From the NCBI GenBank assembly GCA_012729315.1, contig JAAYDI010000183.1, positions 1 through 64,000 on the forward strand: a DNA stretch of 64,000 nucleotides, in the 5' to 3' direction. This DNA comes from Planctomycetaceae bacterium (GTDB lineage Bacteria; Planctomycetota; Planctomycetia; Pirellulales; Pirellulaceae). A model generated the notes under the pieces. The model did not search any database, was not told the origin of the DNA, and saw only the letters and a program-made list of their open reading frames with translations. How positions within the stretch are numbered: the stretch's first letter is position 1; each line of letters opens with the position of its first letter. This document shows positions 1 through 8,507 of this stretch, piece by piece. The position numbers were made by a program, and so were the translations under genes.

Positions 1-121
1 ATTCGGGCTGACGCCAAACTACTGGAACGAATTCGTGTTCAAGGCGTACCACCACCATCAGCAGGATGCCGTCTTCCTGACCGGCATACCGGATATCGAA
101 AGCAGCCTGCCCCATGCGTAG
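1..121 (+). CDS. C-terminal fragment of an unidentified protein
   Basis: The reading frame is open from base 2 to a TAG at 119-121 and encodes 39 residues beginning FGLTPNYWNEFVF and ending ESSLPHA. Third codon positions are mostly G or C and the residue mix looks protein-like, so this is probably the end of a gene that starts outside the window. No family can be named from so short a tail. A second frame is open further, to about base 270, but its composition is Arg-rich and less convincing. Confidence 0.45.
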   Translation, partial: FGLTPNYWNEFVFKAYHHHQQDAVFLTGIPDIESSLPHA

Positions 122-545
122 AAAGGGAGAGTCAGCTTTTGTGGCGAAGAGGGCGACTGGACTTGACCGAACAGGTGGTGCGACGGCTTCAGCGGCATGA
201 ATTGCGGAGCCGTGTGGTCCAACTCAAAACGCGTTTCGCAGACTTTTCCACCATCACCCTGGCAAGGTGACGCGCCGGGAAAGAACACTCTCCAGTTGCA
301 ATACTTGCACCACATGCACGTGAAAAGCAACTGGCATCGTCGCGGCAATCGCGTTTTCTTCGTGTGTCGATAGAAGTCACGTTTCGTGACGTGACCTATT
401 CGCGCCACCCGAACTGCCGTCTTGAGCCGCAACGCGGCGCTACTACCACAGCCCGGGGTAAGCCGCGCCGCGCCACCCCGGGTATGCGTGCCCGAGAACA
501 TGTCGGTCGAGCCGCAAACGCTGCGCTGAACCGGCGGCCTCCGAG
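122..545. other. Intergenic region with inverted repeats
   Basis: No convincing gene is seen. A short hairpin lies at 376-390 (GTCACG, three-base loop, CGTGAC). A stronger inverted repeat lies at 452-482 (CCCGGGGT, 15-base loop, ACCCCGGG). The second is about 64 bases beyond the 3' end of the tRNA on the minus strand and could end that transcript, but no T-tract follows it. Confidence 0.4.
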
Positions 546-618
546 TACCCCCTAGGGGAGTCGAACCCCTGTCTTTGGACTGAGAATCCAATGTCCTGGG
601 CCACTAGACGAAGGGGGC
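546..618 (-). tRNA. tRNA-Glu (anticodon CTC)
   Basis: Read on the minus strand, this 73-base sequence folds as a tRNA. The acceptor arm is GCCCCCT with AGGGGGT (G-U at 1-72), and the D arm begins GTCTAGTGGCC and closes with GAC. The anticodon stem TTGGA/TCCAA encloses the loop TTCTCAG, giving anticodon CTC (codon GAG, glutamate). The T arm is AGGGG-TTCGACT-CCCCT. CCA is not encoded. The D arm matches the tRNA-Glu family. Confidence 0.95.
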
Positions 619-1424
619 CCACGTCAAGCAACATACAACAGCACATTTTAGCACAAGATCGCCACGTCACAAGCGGCGGGCAAAGGTGCAGAAACACACT
701 TTCTCGGGGGAGCGATCAGGGGAATTCGGGCATACGGAATTGACGACTGATGGCGAATAACCCAAAAGTTCACGGACCCGCCGGGGCGACGGCCCCGGGT
801 GCAGGAACGGGCCATTTTATGCCGCAGTGTCCGCAGCGGGTCGGTATATGGGTCCTGTTGCCGGGCTTGGGCAACGAGATCATGATCCACCCGAAAAAGC
901 CCCCTCCCAGAAACTGGCATCCCGAAACAAAACATGATACGAGTGCTCCGGAGTTGCTCATCTACTGGTTGCGACGGCGCCCTGAGAATACGCGTCAATG
1001 ATTGCTTTAATCCGCTATCGTTCTCTTGGGATCTGGACGCGAAGCGACGCATTTCACTTCTTGCAACAGACACTTATTCAGGTGTAGGTGTAGGGGGGAA
1101 GCTTGTCGCCAGTAAAAATACGAGGCATGCGGTGCCCTTTTGCATCACGGCAATTTGGACGATTGCAGAAGCTGGTGGGTTGACGAGGTCTACGTCGGGT
1201 TATAGGTTACATTAACCATCCGCGTTGGCGTCGGTTGGCATGCCGGTTATCGGTTGTGTTGATGGCGGTGCAGGCGACACCTGCGAAGCTGCGGCAATCA
1301 CACGGTGATGCGCACATGGTGACGCGAAATGGGACGTCGCGGCAGGCATTACGGAAGTACGATGGCAAATTCGCGATTCACAGCCCTCTCAGCTCTCATT
1401 AGTTCTCACGAAAGGAAGGAAACG
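619..1424. other. Long intergenic region before the YTV protein
   Basis: About 800 bases without a convincing gene; the short open frames here overlap one another on both strands and show no family features. A GC-rich hairpin is at 781-798 (CCGGGGC, GACG, GCCCCGG). A possible sigma70-like promoter for the next gene is TTGACG at 1180-1185 with TAGGTT at 1203-1208 (17-base spacer), which would give a leader of about 210 bases. I could not recognise SRP RNA, tmRNA or RNase P RNA in it. Confidence 0.4.
630..656 (-). promoter_or_regulatory. Possible promoter of tRNA-Glu
   Basis: On the minus strand TTGTGC (651-656) and TATGTT (630-635) are separated by 15 bases, and the second lies 11 bases before the mature tRNA end. 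The spacing is short and the match modest, so this is a weak prediction. Confidence 0.25.
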
Positions 1425-2708
1425 ATGTTGATTCGCCACTCGCTCCAAGCGCTATTTGCCGTGTGCCTGATGACCATGACGGCATCGGCCGACGACTCGT
1501 GCTGTGTGACCGCCGACGAAGCCGGCTGTGCAGCGCAACCGGTGATGGTGGAGAAGGTCGTGTGTGTACCCGAGTGGGTCACGGAAAAACGGATGGTCAC
1601 AACTACGGAATACGCGCAGGAGCAGCGTACGAAGACGGTCACGGTCTGCAAGCGTGTCGTCGAGACGAAGGACGTCACAGAGGAAGTCACCGTGATGGTG
1701 CCCGAAGTCCAGACGAAGACCGTCACGTACACGGTCTGCAAGCCCGTCTATGAGATGAAGACGTGCAACTATCAGGTGTGTGTGCCGACATACAGGGACG
1801 TTGAGCAGACCTACACCTGCCGGGTGCCGGTGTACAGTCTGGTCGACAAGACCTACACAGTAATGGTGCCGACGCCCGAGACGCGCACCGGCACGCGGAA
1901 GGTCTGCAAGGTGGTCCAGGAGACTCAAATGCGGACGGTCACGGTGGACGAGGGGCACTATGAGACCCAGATGATCGAAGTACCCTGTGCAGCCGCGACC
2001 GATTGTTGCAGCGAAGTGCGGGGGCGTCTGCGTGCCCGTCGATGTGCCGCCGACGCTTGCGATCCGCGTGCCGGCGCTTGTGGCGACTGTCCGACTGCCT
2101 GCGCCGCTGATTGCGGTGCGGGGGATGGTTGTGGTGCACCGCAGACCACGACTGTCTGCAAGAAGGTGTGGGTGCCGAACGTGGTCACGAAGGAAGTCCC
2201 CGTGACGGTCTGCAAGCAAGTGGTTGAGGAGCAGCCCTGCGTGTACACCGTGATGGTTTGCAAGCCCGTGACCCGCACCTGCAAGGTGCGCGTCTGCAAC
2301 TACGAGACGCAGACCAGGACCCGCATGGTGAAGGTGTGCGACTGGACGACGGAGATGCGTACGCGGACCTATCAGACCTGCCGGATGGTTCCGGAACAGC
2401 GGACGAAAGAGGTGCAGTACACGGTTTGCGTGCCCAAGAAGGAAGTCCGCACCCGCACCGTGACGGTCTGCAAAGTCGTGCCCGAGCAGAAGGAAGTCAC
2501 GTACACCGTCTGCGTGCCGCGCCAGGTTCAGAAGGAGGTGGACGTGTGTGTGTGCAAGATGGTCCAGAAGACCGTAACCGTACCGGCCTGTGGCGATGCC
2601 GGCTGTGCCAAGACACGCCGCTGCAGCCTCCTCGGCCAGCGTCGTGCCTGCAAGACGGCCTGCGCCACCCCCTGTGAGCCGGCTGCGGTTGCCGCCTGCT
2701 GCGAGTAA
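1425..2708 (+). CDS. Secreted Cys/Thr/Val-rich YTV-repeat protein, planctomycete cell-envelope type
   Basis: A 427-residue protein. The ATG at 1425 follows AAGGAAGGA and is preferred over an in-frame start at 1329, because it places a signal peptide (LFAVCLMTMTASADD) at the N terminus. The body is a series of imperfect repeats of roughly 25 residues built from VCK, RTRTV and YTV motifs; at least five YTV motifs occur, for example VTYTVCKPV and VTYTVCVP. Two Cys/Ala/Asp-rich segments (about residues 195-235 and the C-terminal 40) lack the repeat. YTV domains have been reported in planctomycete cell-wall proteins, so a disulphide-linked structural role outside the membrane is likely. This is inferred from repeat type and composition. 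It stands alone, with a convergent kinase gene 138 bases downstream. Confidence 0.8.
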   Translation: MLIRHSLQALFAVCLMTMTASADDSCCVTADEAGCAAQPVMVEKVVCVPEWVTEKRMVTTTEYAQEQRTKTVTVCKRVVETKDVTEEVTVMVPEVQTKTVTYTVCKPVYEMKTCNYQVCVPTYRDVEQTYTCRVPVYSLVDKTYTVMVPTPETRTGTRKVCKVVQETQMRTVTVDEGHYETQMIEVPCAAATDCCSEVRGRLRARRCAADACDPRAGACGDCPTACAADCGAGDGCGAPQTTTVCKKVWVPNVVTKEVPVTVCKQVVEEQPCVYTVMVCKPVTRTCKVRVCNYETQTRTRMVKVCDWTTEMRTRTYQTCRMVPEQRTKEVQYTVCVPKKEVRTRTVTVCKVVPEQKEVTYTVCVPRQVQKEVDVCVCKMVQKTVTVPACGDAGCAKTRRCSLLGQRRACKTACATPCEPAAVAACCE

Positions 2709-2846
2709 GCATCACCGCATCCGAACCGAACTCCAATGATCCCTGCGGGGTGGGCCGGTCGTGACCAGCCCGCCCCGCTTGCCGTAGGGGCTGGCGCTGG
2801 TATCGTCGGTGCGAGTACTGTTGAGCGTGAGCAGTCACTGCGGACT

Positions 2847-4442
2847 TCAGCGGTTCGGCGATTGCGGACGGCGGTAGTACATCCACAGTTCCAGTGGCAA
2901 CGTCTTGAGTCGCGCGTCCTCGGCAGCCAGGAACAGGAAGATCTCGTCGAGATCCGGATCGAGCCACTGCAGCACGCCGCTGATCTGCTCCTCCGGCAGC
3001 TGGCTGATCTGTTCGACTGCCTCTGCCAGTTCCGCGGTGGCCAGGTTCCGCTGCCCCTGTTGATCGAGCAGGCTGGCCCGGCCAAGCAGTCCGTACGCGG
3101 CATACTGCGGTTCGTCGGATCCGGCCAGCTGCGTGTAGACCTGCAGCGCGTGATCCAGCTGATTGTTCCTGCGGTACAGCTCGGCCAGCCGCTGCTTGGC
3201 CTGCCAGGCATACATGCGACTGACCGGGTCATCGGGGGGAAAGTAGCGTTCCACGGCCAGCCACGCCTCGGCGGTATTGAGCTTCATCGCGTGCCAGTAC
3301 TGCAGGGTGACAGTGTCCTTCTTCTCGATGCCGATGGCTACGGCATCGAGCAGGCTGGCGGGCCGATTGAGCCACGCGGCGCCGGCGCCGGCCAGCAAGC
3401 CGGCCACGATGGCAGCGGCCACCCACAGTCGGCGCGTGTGGCGGCGAGCAGCAAGCGACTGGGACCGCATGACGGCCGCCAGCTGCAGGGTGGCCGCCGA
3501 ACGCCCGGGGACAAACGACAGGCTTTCCGGCACGTCCCACTCGTCCGCTCCAGACGGCCATTGATCGAGTCCTTCGAGGTGCAGGTCGCGCAGGTCGCGC
3601 ATGACATCGGACGGCGTCTGGTAGCGGTCAGCCGGCTTCTTGGCCAGCAGGCGGTGCACGATCCGGCACAGTCCGTCGGGCAGGTCCGGACGCTGCTGCG
3701 CGAGCGGTGGTGGATCCGATCGCAGATGCTGCACAGCCACGCTCAGCGGCGTCTCGCCTTCAAAGGGCGGCCGCCCGGCCAGCATCTCGTAGCTGGTCAC
3801 GCCGAACGAATAGAGGTCGCTACGCGGGTCGACGGCGCGTCCTTCCACCTGCTCGGGGCTCATGTACAGCGGTGTCCCCATGGTCACACCCACCTGAGTG
3901 AGATTGACGGCCGGGCCGTGGGCGGCGATGCGTGCGAGCCCGAAATCCGCCACCTTCACCTCACCCGTTCGCGCCAGCATGATATTCTCGGGCTTGATGT
4001 CGCGGTGGATCGTCCCCTGTTGCGACGCGCGGCTCAGCGCCGCCACCACCTGCCGCATGATGTGGACAGCCGTCTGCGCGTCGGCCGTACGATGGCGCGC
4101 CAACCACTGCTTGAGGTTCTGCCCGGCCACATACTCCTGGGCGATGAAGTGAATGCCGTCGATGCAGCCGACTTCGTAGATCTGGACGATGTTCGCGTGG
4201 ACGAGCGAGGCCGCCGCGCGTGCTTCGTTGTGGAACCGATGCACGTACGCCTGATCGTCTGCCAGACTGCGTCTCAGAACCTTGAAGGCCACCTGCCGAT
4301 GCAGCGATATCTGTTCAGCCAGGTACACATCGGCCATGCCGCCGCGTCCCAGGCGGCGCAGCAGCTGGTAATTGCCCAGCCGCAGACCCGACAGATCGGG
4401 ATCGGCAACGGCCGGCTCTCGGGATGACGGCAGATCGGACAT
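2847..4442 (-). CDS. Membrane-anchored Ser/Thr protein kinase (Hanks type)
   Basis: A 531-residue protein from the ATG at 4442; an in-frame TTG at 4478 would add 12 residues. The kinase domain occupies about residues 20-295: Gly-rich loop GRGGMADVY (32-40), catalytic lysine in AFKVL (about 54), HRDIKPEN (146-153), DFGLA (166-170) and MSPEQ. All key residues are present, so it should be active. A single membrane helix (about 339-357, WVAAAIVAGLLAGAGAAWL) is followed by about 170 residues that look like TPR-type helical repeats, which would lie outside the cytoplasm and might sense or bind partners. The gene starts 55 bases after larE ends and probably shares its transcript. Planctomycetes have many such kinases; the substrate is unknown. 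Confidence 0.9.
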   Translation of the reverse strand: MSDLPSSREPAVADPDLSGLRLGNYQLLRRLGRGGMADVYLAEQISLHRQVAFKVLRRSLADDQAYVHRFHNEARAAASLVHANIVQIYEVGCIDGIHFIAQEYVAGQNLKQWLARHRTADAQTAVHIMRQVVAALSRASQQGTIHRDIKPENIMLARTGEVKVADFGLARIAAHGPAVNLTQVGVTMGTPLYMSPEQVEGRAVDPRSDLYSFGVTSYEMLAGRPPFEGETPLSVAVQHLRSDPPPLAQQRPDLPDGLCRIVHRLLAKKPADRYQTPSDVMRDLRDLHLEGLDQWPSGADEWDVPESLSFVPGRSAATLQLAAVMRSQSLAARRHTRRLWVAAAIVAGLLAGAGAAWLNRPASLLDAVAIGIEKKDTVTLQYWHAMKLNTAEAWLAVERYFPPDDPVSRMYAWQAKQRLAELYRRNNQLDHALQVYTQLAGSDEPQYAAYGLLGRASLLDQQGQRNLATAELAEAVEQISQLPEEQISGVLQWLDPDLDEIFLFLAAEDARLKTLPLELWMYYRRPQSPNR

Positions 4443-4497
4443 GGACGCTGGTTCCGCGTGCTGTGGGGACTCGTTCAAGTATGACCCGGACCCCCGC

Positions 4498-5325
4498 TTA
4501 AGACAACGCGCCGAGCGGAACGAGCACGTTGAGGCTGCCCGAGCGGAACCCCATCAGGTCGAGCGTCACGAAGTTGAAGCCGAGCTTCCGCAGATGCTGC
4601 GACACTGCCGACCGCAGATCGTCGTCGAGCAGCCGTGGCAGGTCGTCCAGCGGGACTTCGATTCGCGCCATATCCCCCTTGTGATACCGCACCCGCACGG
4701 TGGGAAAGCCTTGCGCCCGCAGGAACTGCTCCGCGTGATCGACCATGTTCAGGCGTTCCACCGTGATCCGCTCCCCGTAGGCAATGCGGCTCGAAAGGCA
4801 GGGGGTGGCCGGTTTATTCCAGATCGGCAACTGCCAGTCTTTAGCCAGCGCCCGCACGTCGGCCTTGGTCAGCCCACACTCGGCCAGCGGACTGCGCACG
4901 GCCTGTTCAGTGGCCGCCCGTGTGCCCGGGCGGTAGTCCAACAGGTCGTCGGCATTGGCTCCGTTGACGATCACCTCCACCTGCAGGGATGGCCGCAGAT
5001 CCTGGAGCTGCCGATACAGCTCGATCCTGCAGTGGTAGCACCGATCGGGGGCGTTTTCCGCATATTTCGGCAGCTCGAGCTCGCTGGTGTTGATTTCCAG
5101 GTGCCGAATGCCGATCAGCCGAGCCACTTCCCGCGCCTGCTGCAGCTCGCCCTCCGCCAGGCTCGGACTGACCCCCGTGACCGCTACGGTTTGCGGGCCG
5201 AGCGCCAAGGTGGCCGCTTTAGCCAGCACGGCGCTGTCTACGCCGGCCGAGAAAGCGACGGCACAACTTTCCAGGCGGCGCAACAGCCCGAGCAGCTGGT
5301 CGCGTTTCGTCGCCAAGTCGGACAT
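4498..5325 (-). CDS. larE: ATP-dependent sacrificial sulfur transferase LarE
   Basis: A 275-residue protein of the PP-loop ATPase family that adenylates a pyridinium dicarboxylate precursor and donates sulfur to make the nickel-pincer cofactor of lactate racemase and relatives. The ATP-binding loop is FSAGVDSAVL (usual SGGxDS, with Gly to Ala). The sulfur-donor cysteine lies in PCLSSR. A second Cys pair in CYHCRIEL suggests the cysteine-rich subclass reported to use an iron-sulfur cluster; this is inference. The ATG at 5325 follows GAGGG. LarB, LarC and LarA are not in the window, so the rest of the pathway must be elsewhere. The downstream neighbour is the Ser/Thr kinase. Confidence 0.88.
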   Translation of the reverse strand: MSDLATKRDQLLGLLRRLESCAVAFSAGVDSAVLAKAATLALGPQTVAVTGVSPSLAEGELQQAREVARLIGIRHLEINTSELELPKYAENAPDRCYHCRIELYRQLQDLRPSLQVEVIVNGANADDLLDYRPGTRAATEQAVRSPLAECGLTKADVRALAKDWQLPIWNKPATPCLSSRIAYGERITVERLNMVDHAEQFLRAQGFPTVRVRYHKGDMARIEVPLDDLPRLLDDDLRSAVSQHLRKLGFNFVTLDLMGFRSGSLNVLVPLGALS

Positions 5326-5748
5326 CGCAGGCCCTCGTGAGCGCGGTGAGGCGTGTCAGCAGCCGGGGAGCAGTGGCTGCGGGCCGACTCACGCCCGACA
5401 GGCAGGCACCTACCGACAAAAAAGGTAAACGCTCCACCGCAATGCCGTGGCGATGCGTTTTGTGAGAGCCCGCAGTACGAACGTGGGAACCTGAGCCTCG
5501 GGTTGTGTGATCCACATGAGGCGAACGGACCCGGAGGTGCGTTCGCTATGGCTGTACACGCGGCCAAGGCTGTAGTGAGCTCCCCGCGGACCTCTTATCG
5601 GCTCCCCAAAAAATCGTCATCGTCAGCACGCGCATGGCAGAGCAATTTACCCGCGATCCAACATGGGACCGCTATCGCATCGTAGACGACAGAGGGCGTT
5701 TGTGCAACGTTTTTCGCCCGGGAGATCAGCGCTGCGGGCCGAAACACA
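5326..5748. other. Intergenic region upstream of larE
   Basis: About 420 bases between two minus-strand genes. The open frames seen here are overlapping and low quality. It presumably holds the larE promoter and the end of the DUF4912 transcript; I see no clear hairpin terminator or -35/-10 pair. Confidence 0.35.
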
Positions 5749-6987
5749 TCAGGTGTGAGACTCGCGGATCATCGGCTCCATGACCTTGGTATTCCGCTCG
5801 ACCGCCAGCACAATCGTGCGTTGTTCGGCCCCATCGCGACTGTTGGCCACCACCGGCAACAGCTGGCGACGGTCCGGCATGCTCATCCGCACCGTGAATG
5901 TCCCGTCCGACCGCAGCTTGACCGGCTCGCCGGCTAACGTGACGTGGGATCCCACCTTGGTCTTGCCGTAGATGATCATTTCGGCGTCGACCGTGAAGTC
6001 AAAGTCCTTGTCACGGCGGAGCAGCTGTTCGCCCCCGCCGCCGGCGACCAGGGGAGTCCCCATCGGCCGGCGCAGCCGTTCTTCGAACAGCTCCTGCAGA
6101 TCTCCCCCAGCGGACGTTTCTTCGTAGCCGCCACTCAACGCGTAGATCTTCTCGTAGTTCTCGGCGATATCGGTCCAATTCTCGTCGATGGCATCGCTGC
6201 TGCCCGGCCGCGGCGTCGTGACCACATTGCTCCGCGCCAAGGCGTAGAAACGACCGTTTTCAGCCAGGTACCCCAGGTCCACTCGGTAGCTGTTGGGCGA
6301 ATCCTTGATGTCGATGTACCAGTTCTTGACGCCGCCATGGACCGGGATGTCGCGGACCATCGATTCGGCCGTGGCCGTGGTCGCTCCGGCGTCCACCTGC
6401 ATCAACCGCAGAATGGGCTGACACGTGTGCCAATGCTCGGCCAGCGCCGCCCGCGCCCGCACGACGCTCTGCCGCGTCACATCCCAGCAGGCCTGCAGCC
6501 AGTAGGGATCGCGCACCAGCAGCACCACGCGGTCCCGGCCCGGGACCGGCGCCGACGTGGAGCGCTTCCCCTTCTTCGACTTACCCACAATATGTGCCGA
6601 CAAAGTTGTGGCGTGCGACAGATCCTTGCGCTGTTCCCGAGTCTCGTTGATCTTCTGTATCTTGCGCACCACCCGCGCATCGGTGGCTCGCGGTGCCGCA
6701 GCGGGACGTGCCTTCTCCGCTGCCTTTACCTTACGGGCCGTCGCTCGACTCGATACCGCAGCACCCTCGGAAGCACCCCTGCTCTTCCTCTTGGACGCCG
6801 ACTTGCTTTCACCACGAGCAGGGCGAGTGGCACCGGCCGCCTTGGCCTTGGACGCCTTCACCAGCGCCCGCACCAACTCGTCCTTCTTCATCGAACGGAC
6901 GCCGGTCAACCCCATCTTCCGGGCAAGTGAAGAAAGATCCTTGACGGTCTGTGATCGAAGATCGGCTATGGTGATCAACGGTTTCAC
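5749..6987 (-). CDS. Rho N-terminal-like / DUF4912 domain protein
   Basis: A 412-residue protein using a GTG start at 6987. Residues 1-50 form a Rho_N/SAP-like helical domain (TIADLRSQTVKDLSSLARKM... KKDELVRAL), of the kind that binds nucleic acid. A Lys/Arg/Ala/Ser-rich linker follows to about residue 140. The DUF4912 domain begins near DRVVLLVRDPYWLQACWDV and continues through a segment with YIDIKDSPNSYRVDLGY. The C terminus is charged and has no membrane segment. The domain pair is known in bacteria but its function is not established; a cytoplasmic DNA- or RNA-associated role is a guess from the first domain and the basic linker. It is transcribed away from the ATP synthase operon. Confidence 0.8.
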   Translation of the reverse strand: MKPLITIADLRSQTVKDLSSLARKMGLTGVRSMKKDELVRALVKASKAKAAGATRPARGESKSASKRKSRGASEGAAVSSRATARKVKAAEKARPAAAPRATDARVVRKIQKINETREQRKDLSHATTLSAHIVGKSKKGKRSTSAPVPGRDRVVLLVRDPYWLQACWDVTRQSVVRARAALAEHWHTCQPILRLMQVDAGATTATAESMVRDIPVHGGVKNWYIDIKDSPNSYRVDLGYLAENGRFYALARSNVVTTPRPGSSDAIDENWTDIAENYEKIYALSGGYEETSAGGDLQELFEERLRRPMGTPLVAGGGGEQLLRRDKDFDFTVDAEMIIYGKTKVGSHVTLAGEPVKLRSDGTFTVRMSMPDRRQLLPVVANSRDGAEQRTIVLAVERNTKVMEPMIRESHT

Positions 6988-7418
6988 CTTAATCTCAACG
7001 GGTTTACAGCAAGTACCACGTCGTGTCAGTCATGCCGTGCGTCTTCCGTGAGCCAGCCATTGGCCAGTTCCCACCCTGCAGGCGTGGGGGCCAAAGGACG
7101 ATCGAAACCGGGTCAGCTTTCCGATTGTCCCGTCGCTTCCCGCGTTGGTTGCGGCGTCAACGCGCGCCGGGCACCCTGTGTGTCGTTACCCTCGGGAGTG
7201 AGCTCCCATGGTAGGTGGGCACTGGATAATACGTACAATTCTGAGTGTAACCAGAATGCGCAAAAACGCAACGCATGCCACCCAATATGGTAGCCATGAA
7301 ACCACAGCCGTAGCTATCCCGCAGCTACAAGGGCTGGTAAATTCTTCACTTATGTAATCACCGGAATTATTGGACCGGGGCGGTCGGTTCCCGGGCTGAG
7401 CCCCGCTGCATTGGGGCC

Positions 7419-7439
7419 AGAATCCCATCGATGGGTTCT
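7419..7439. promoter_or_regulatory. Palindrome, possible operator
   Basis: A 21-base dyad whose inner 12 bases CCCATCGATGGG are perfectly self-complementary and whose outer AGAA/TTCT arms also pair. It lies about 290 bases before atpZ and 430 bases before the divergent gene. A regulator-binding site is possible; no known consensus was recognised. Confidence 0.3.
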
Positions 7440-7629
7440 GAAAGGCTGCTGGGCGAGAAACCGAAGTGCGACCATAACCGCAAATACTGCACAGACTTAG
7501 GAATTTCAGCCGGGCGTGTAGAAATATGCTGCGGGGCAAGCGGCCGGTCCGTTGACCGCTGGGGATTAGTGGGATAAAGTTGTGAACTTTGGCAGTTGTC
7601 CAGCGTGGCAGTCTTGCGAACGCATCGCG

Positions 7630-7656
7630 TTGGATACCAATAAGTCGTTGTATAGT
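7630..7656 (+). promoter_or_regulatory. Possible promoter of the atp operon
   Basis: TTGGAT (7630-7635) and TATAGT (7651-7656) with a 15-base spacer, about 50 bases before atpZ. The -10 is good and the spacing is shorter than ideal. Confidence 0.3.
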
Positions 7657-7705
7657 TTAGCGTTGCAACGAACGAGCAGACGCGGATGGAGAACGGCGTC
7701 CCGAG

Positions 7706-8005
7706 GTGAAACCGCCCACTGACGATCGAGCGCCATTGGCACGCGCGTATGATCGCGCCACGCGTGGAATCACTGTGGCCATCGGCATGGTTGTACCGGG
7801 GCTCGTCGGTTACTACCTTGACGACCGCCTGGGCACACGGGCCCTGTTGACGATCGTGGGATTTGCCGTTGGGGTAGCGTATGGAGTCTGGCAGCTGTTG
7901 CGACTGACCAATGGTCCGCGTGGCGATGGTCCGCGTGACAGTGTTCTGCGTAGCGGTGGGGACGAACGTTGCAGCAAGACGTTGCAGCAAGACGTAGAGT
8001 GGTAA
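7706..8005 (+). CDS. atpZ: AtpZ/AtpI-family ATP synthase accessory protein
   Basis: A 99-residue protein from a GTG at 7706. It has two predicted membrane helices, about residues 18-34 (GITVAIGMVVPGLVGYYL) and 42-62 (ALLTIVGFAVGVAYGVWQLL), joined by the short charged loop DDRLGT. This is the hairpin layout of AtpZ (AtpQ-like) proteins, which sit at the head of many atp operons and are thought to help assemble the c-ring or handle Mg2+. The C-terminal 30 residues are polar and unconserved-looking. It is the first gene of the operon, 76 bases before the next. Confidence 0.75.
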   Translation: MKPPTDDRAPLARAYDRATRGITVAIGMVVPGLVGYYLDDRLGTRALLTIVGFAVGVAYGVWQLLRLTNGPRGDGPRDSVLRSGGDERCSKTLQQDVEW

Positions 8006-8081
8006 GTGTATTGGTACGAGGGCGGTGTGCGGTGCGTGGTGTATCGGGCGGTGGGGGCAGACGAACGAGCGATGGGATGGA

Positions 8082-8504
8082 ATGGGAGTGGTGTCAGTGC
8101 TGAGCCAGAGCCAAGCCCGCGGTGCCCTGCTCCTGTTCGCGTCGCTGCTGGCGGCGGCCACCCTGGTGGTGCCGTGGGCCTATGCCATGGAGTCTGTGTG
8201 GGGCGTGTACAGCGCGGGGGTCGCCTGCGGAGTCTGTGGTGGGAGCGGACTGGTGGCGTTGTGGCTGGCGCGGACCTGCCCGGGTCCGAGCGGGTTGCTG
8301 GTCCGGGTGACGGGGAGCCTGGTGGCGCGCACGGGGATTCCCTTGCTGGTATGCGGGTTGGTGTACGCGCACGGGGGACGACTGGCGGAGGCCGGTTTCG
8401 TCTACTATCTGTTGGTTTTTTACTTTGTGGGCCTGGTTGTCGAGACAGTGCTGCTGGTCGGCGATGTGTCGTCGCAGGTAGTAGCCGAGAAGACCACGGT
8501 GTAG
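8082..8504 (+). CDS. atpI: ATP synthase protein I-like membrane protein
   Basis: A 140-residue protein with four hydrophobic segments: ALLLFASLLAAATLVVPWAY, a Gly/Val-rich helix (YSAGVACGVCGGSGLVALWL), TGIPLLVCGLVYA and YYLLVFYFVGLVVETVLLV. Position and topology match the AtpI/AtpR-type accessory proteins between atpZ and atpB, which support assembly of the membrane sector. The ATG at 8082 is preferred to an upstream in-frame start (8025) that would add a poor, Trp/Cys-rich N terminus. It ends three bases before atpB, so the two are probably translationally linked. Family assignment rests on context more than sequence motifs. Confidence 0.65.
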   Translation: MGVVSVLSQSQARGALLLFASLLAAATLVVPWAYAMESVWGVYSAGVACGVCGGSGLVALWLARTCPGPSGLLVRVTGSLVARTGIPLLVCGLVYAHGGRLAEAGFVYYLLVFYFVGLVVETVLLVGDVSSQVVAEKTTV

Positions 8505-8507
8505 AGC

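Larger units (their letters stand above)
6988..7705. other. Divergent intergenic region upstream of the ATP synthase operon
   Basis: About 720 bases between the minus-strand DUF4912 gene and the plus-strand atp operon, so it should hold promoters for both. No real gene is evident. The notable structure is a near-perfect 21-base dyad centred near 7429. An AT-richer stretch at 7560-7680 is the most promoter-like part. Confidence 0.4.

Noticed and set aside
648-1073. Minus-strand frame of 141 residues between tRNA-Glu and the YTV gene
   Set aside because: No ribosome-binding site or recognisable features, and competing frames overlap it on the other strand.
2736-4427. 563-residue plus-strand frame
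   Set aside because: Antisense to the Ser/Thr kinase, whose catalytic motifs are all on the minus strand.
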